Below are positions 4,276 through 5,069 of a DNA stretch of 5,069 nt, in pieces. Each line of letters opens with the position of its first letter. Position 1 is the first letter of the stretch. The stretch is from Bog-793 sp050010315 (GTDB taxonomy: Bacteria; Actinomycetota; Acidimicrobiia; Acidimicrobiales; Bog-793), in assembly GCA_050010315.1 (NCBI GenBank), contig JBEKLG010000128.1, forward strand, positions 1 to 5,069, in the 5' to 3' direction. The position numbers were made by a program, and so were the translations under genes. The notes beneath the pieces were generated by a model that saw nothing but the letters and a program-made list of their open reading frames with translations, searched no databases and was not told the DNA's origin.

Positions 4276-5069
4276 GTGCTTCAGCGACCGCAAGCCGTCC
4301 CCGACGCGCCCGGCTCGTATCAGTTCAAGGACGCCGACGGGCGGGTGATCTACGTCGGGAAGGCCGTTTCGCTGCGCCAGCGCCTCGCCAGCTATTTTGG
4401 CGACCCCGCCCAGCTCCACCCCCGCACCCAGCAGATGCTCGAGCGGGCGGCTGCGGTCGAGTGGATCCAGGTGCGCTCTGAGGCCGAGGCGATCATGCTC
4501 GAGTACGGCCTGATCAAAGAGCACCGGCCGCAGTTCAACGTCCGCCTCGTCGACGACAAGAGCTACCCCTACGTCGCCGTGACCACCGACGAGGCCTGGC
4601 CCCGCGTCGCCATCGTGCGGGGCACGAAGCGCCGGGGCACGCGCTATTTCGGTCCGTACGCCCAGGTCTACGCCCTGCGCGAGATGCTCGACATGGTCGT
4701 GCGGTCCTTCCCGGTCCGCACCTGCACGGATACGAAGTTCGCCCGCCACGAACGGCTCGGGCGGCCGTGTCTGCTCTACCACATCGAGCGCTGCTCGGGG
4801 CCGTGCGTCGGGGCGGTTACGGCGGCCGAGTACCGGGCCTGCGTCGAGGACCTCGCCCGGTTCCTCGACGGCGACACGAAGCGTGTTGTCGCCCGGCTCG
4901 AGGCGGGGATGCGGGCCGCCGCCGCGGCCGAGGAATACGAGCGGGCGGCGCGCCTGCGCGACCAGATCGAAGCGGCGCGCCTCGCCGGCGAGCACCAGGA
5001 CGTCGTCGGCGCGGCCGACGAGGACCTCGACGTCATGGGGATCGCCGAGTCCGAGCTCAACGCCGCGGT
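4276..5069 (+). CDS. uvrC: UvrABC system protein C, N-terminal 264 residues (gene runs off the right edge)
   Basis: UvrC is the dual-incision nuclease of nucleotide excision repair, recruited by UvrB to cut 3' and then 5' of a DNA lesion. Visible parts, in order: the GIY-YIG nuclease domain that makes the 3' cut (APGSYQF 11-17, VIYVGKAVSLRQRL 24-37 with Tyr26, Lys29 and Arg36, and EAIMLEYGLIKEHRPQFN 71-88); the DDKSYPYVAVT segment (93-103); a cysteine-rich region with Cys150, Cys165, Cys173 and Cys177, matching the four cysteines reported to hold an iron-sulphur cluster in E. coli UvrC; and the start of the UVR (UvrB-binding) helix pair, EEYERAARLRDQIEAAR (219-235). Full-length UvrC is about 600-650 residues, so the RNase H-like nuclease and HhH domains are missing through the window edge only. 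GTG at 4276 is the only start keeping the GIY-YIG motif. No Shine-Dalgarno precedes it and the promoter sits just upstream, so a leaderless transcript is likely. Divergent from nadA. Confidence 0.96.
   Translation, partial: MLQRPQAVPDAPGSYQFKDADGRVIYVGKAVSLRQRLASYFGDPAQLHPRTQQMLERAAAVEWIQVRSEAEAIMLEYGLIKEHRPQFNVRLVDDKSYPYVAVTTDEAWPRVAIVRGTKRRGTRYFGPYAQVYALREMLDMVVRSFPVRTCTDTKFARHERLGRPCLLYHIERCSGPCVGAVTAAEYRACVEDLARFLDGDTKRVVARLEAGMRAAAAAEEYERAARLRDQIEAARLAGEHQDVVGAADEDLDVMGIAESELNAA

Noticed and set aside
4273..4995. 240-codon minus-strand frame opposite uvrC
   Set aside because: It is antisense to unambiguous UvrC motifs (GIY-YIG, four cysteines, UVR).
1..5069. CRISPR array, tRNA, rRNA, insertion sequence, toxin-antitoxin or defence system
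   Set aside because: Both strands were read for regular repeats, cloverleaf-like arms, transposase motifs and small paired ORFs; none was found. The window is mainly housekeeping genes.

Overview
The window is a high-GC (roughly two thirds G+C by eye) bacterial chromosomal segment with ordinary gene density. It carries no RNA genes, mobile elements or CRISPR arrays that I can see. The GC-rich third codon positions, GTG and TTG starts, a probable leaderless gene and the UvrC sequence style suggest an actinobacterium-like organism, possibly of the Acidimicrobiia type. That lineage call is an inference, because no marker gene here fixes it.

Layout: (1) Positions 1-1510, minus strand: a two-gene unit, transcribed right to left. 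A carbamoyltransferase (500-1510) comes first, followed 34-37 nt later by agmatine deiminase, which runs off the left edge. Together they suggest the phosphorolytic agmatine-to-putrescine route: agmatine to N-carbamoylputrescine, then to putrescine plus carbamoyl phosphate. The carbamoyltransferase would probably be labelled ornithine carbamoyltransferase by default. (2) Positions 1511-1830: a divergent intergenic region with a TTGACA-type promoter reading rightwards. (3) Positions 1831-2619, plus strand: an aldo/keto reductase starting at TTG. (4) Positions 2620-2995: a non-coding convergent region with a small GC hairpin, a 13-bp inverted repeat likely to be a terminator, and a doubtful 45-codon ORF. 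(5) Positions 2996-4153, minus strand: nadA, quinolinate synthase of the Bacillus-like long type. (6) Positions 4154-4275: a divergent intergenic region with the uvrC promoter and small repeats. (7) Positions 4276-5069, plus strand: the 5' part of uvrC, cut by the window edge. It starts with GTG and looks leaderless.

The genes are mostly unrelated housekeeping functions (NAD synthesis, nucleotide excision repair, a carbonyl reductase) beside one polyamine module. I see no clearly new multi-gene system. The points most worth checking are the substrate of the carbamoyltransferase, whose specificity loop matches neither the ornithine nor the known putrescine enzymes, and the shared promoter architecture TTGNCN-N20-TAGCCTC ahead of the reductase and uvrC.
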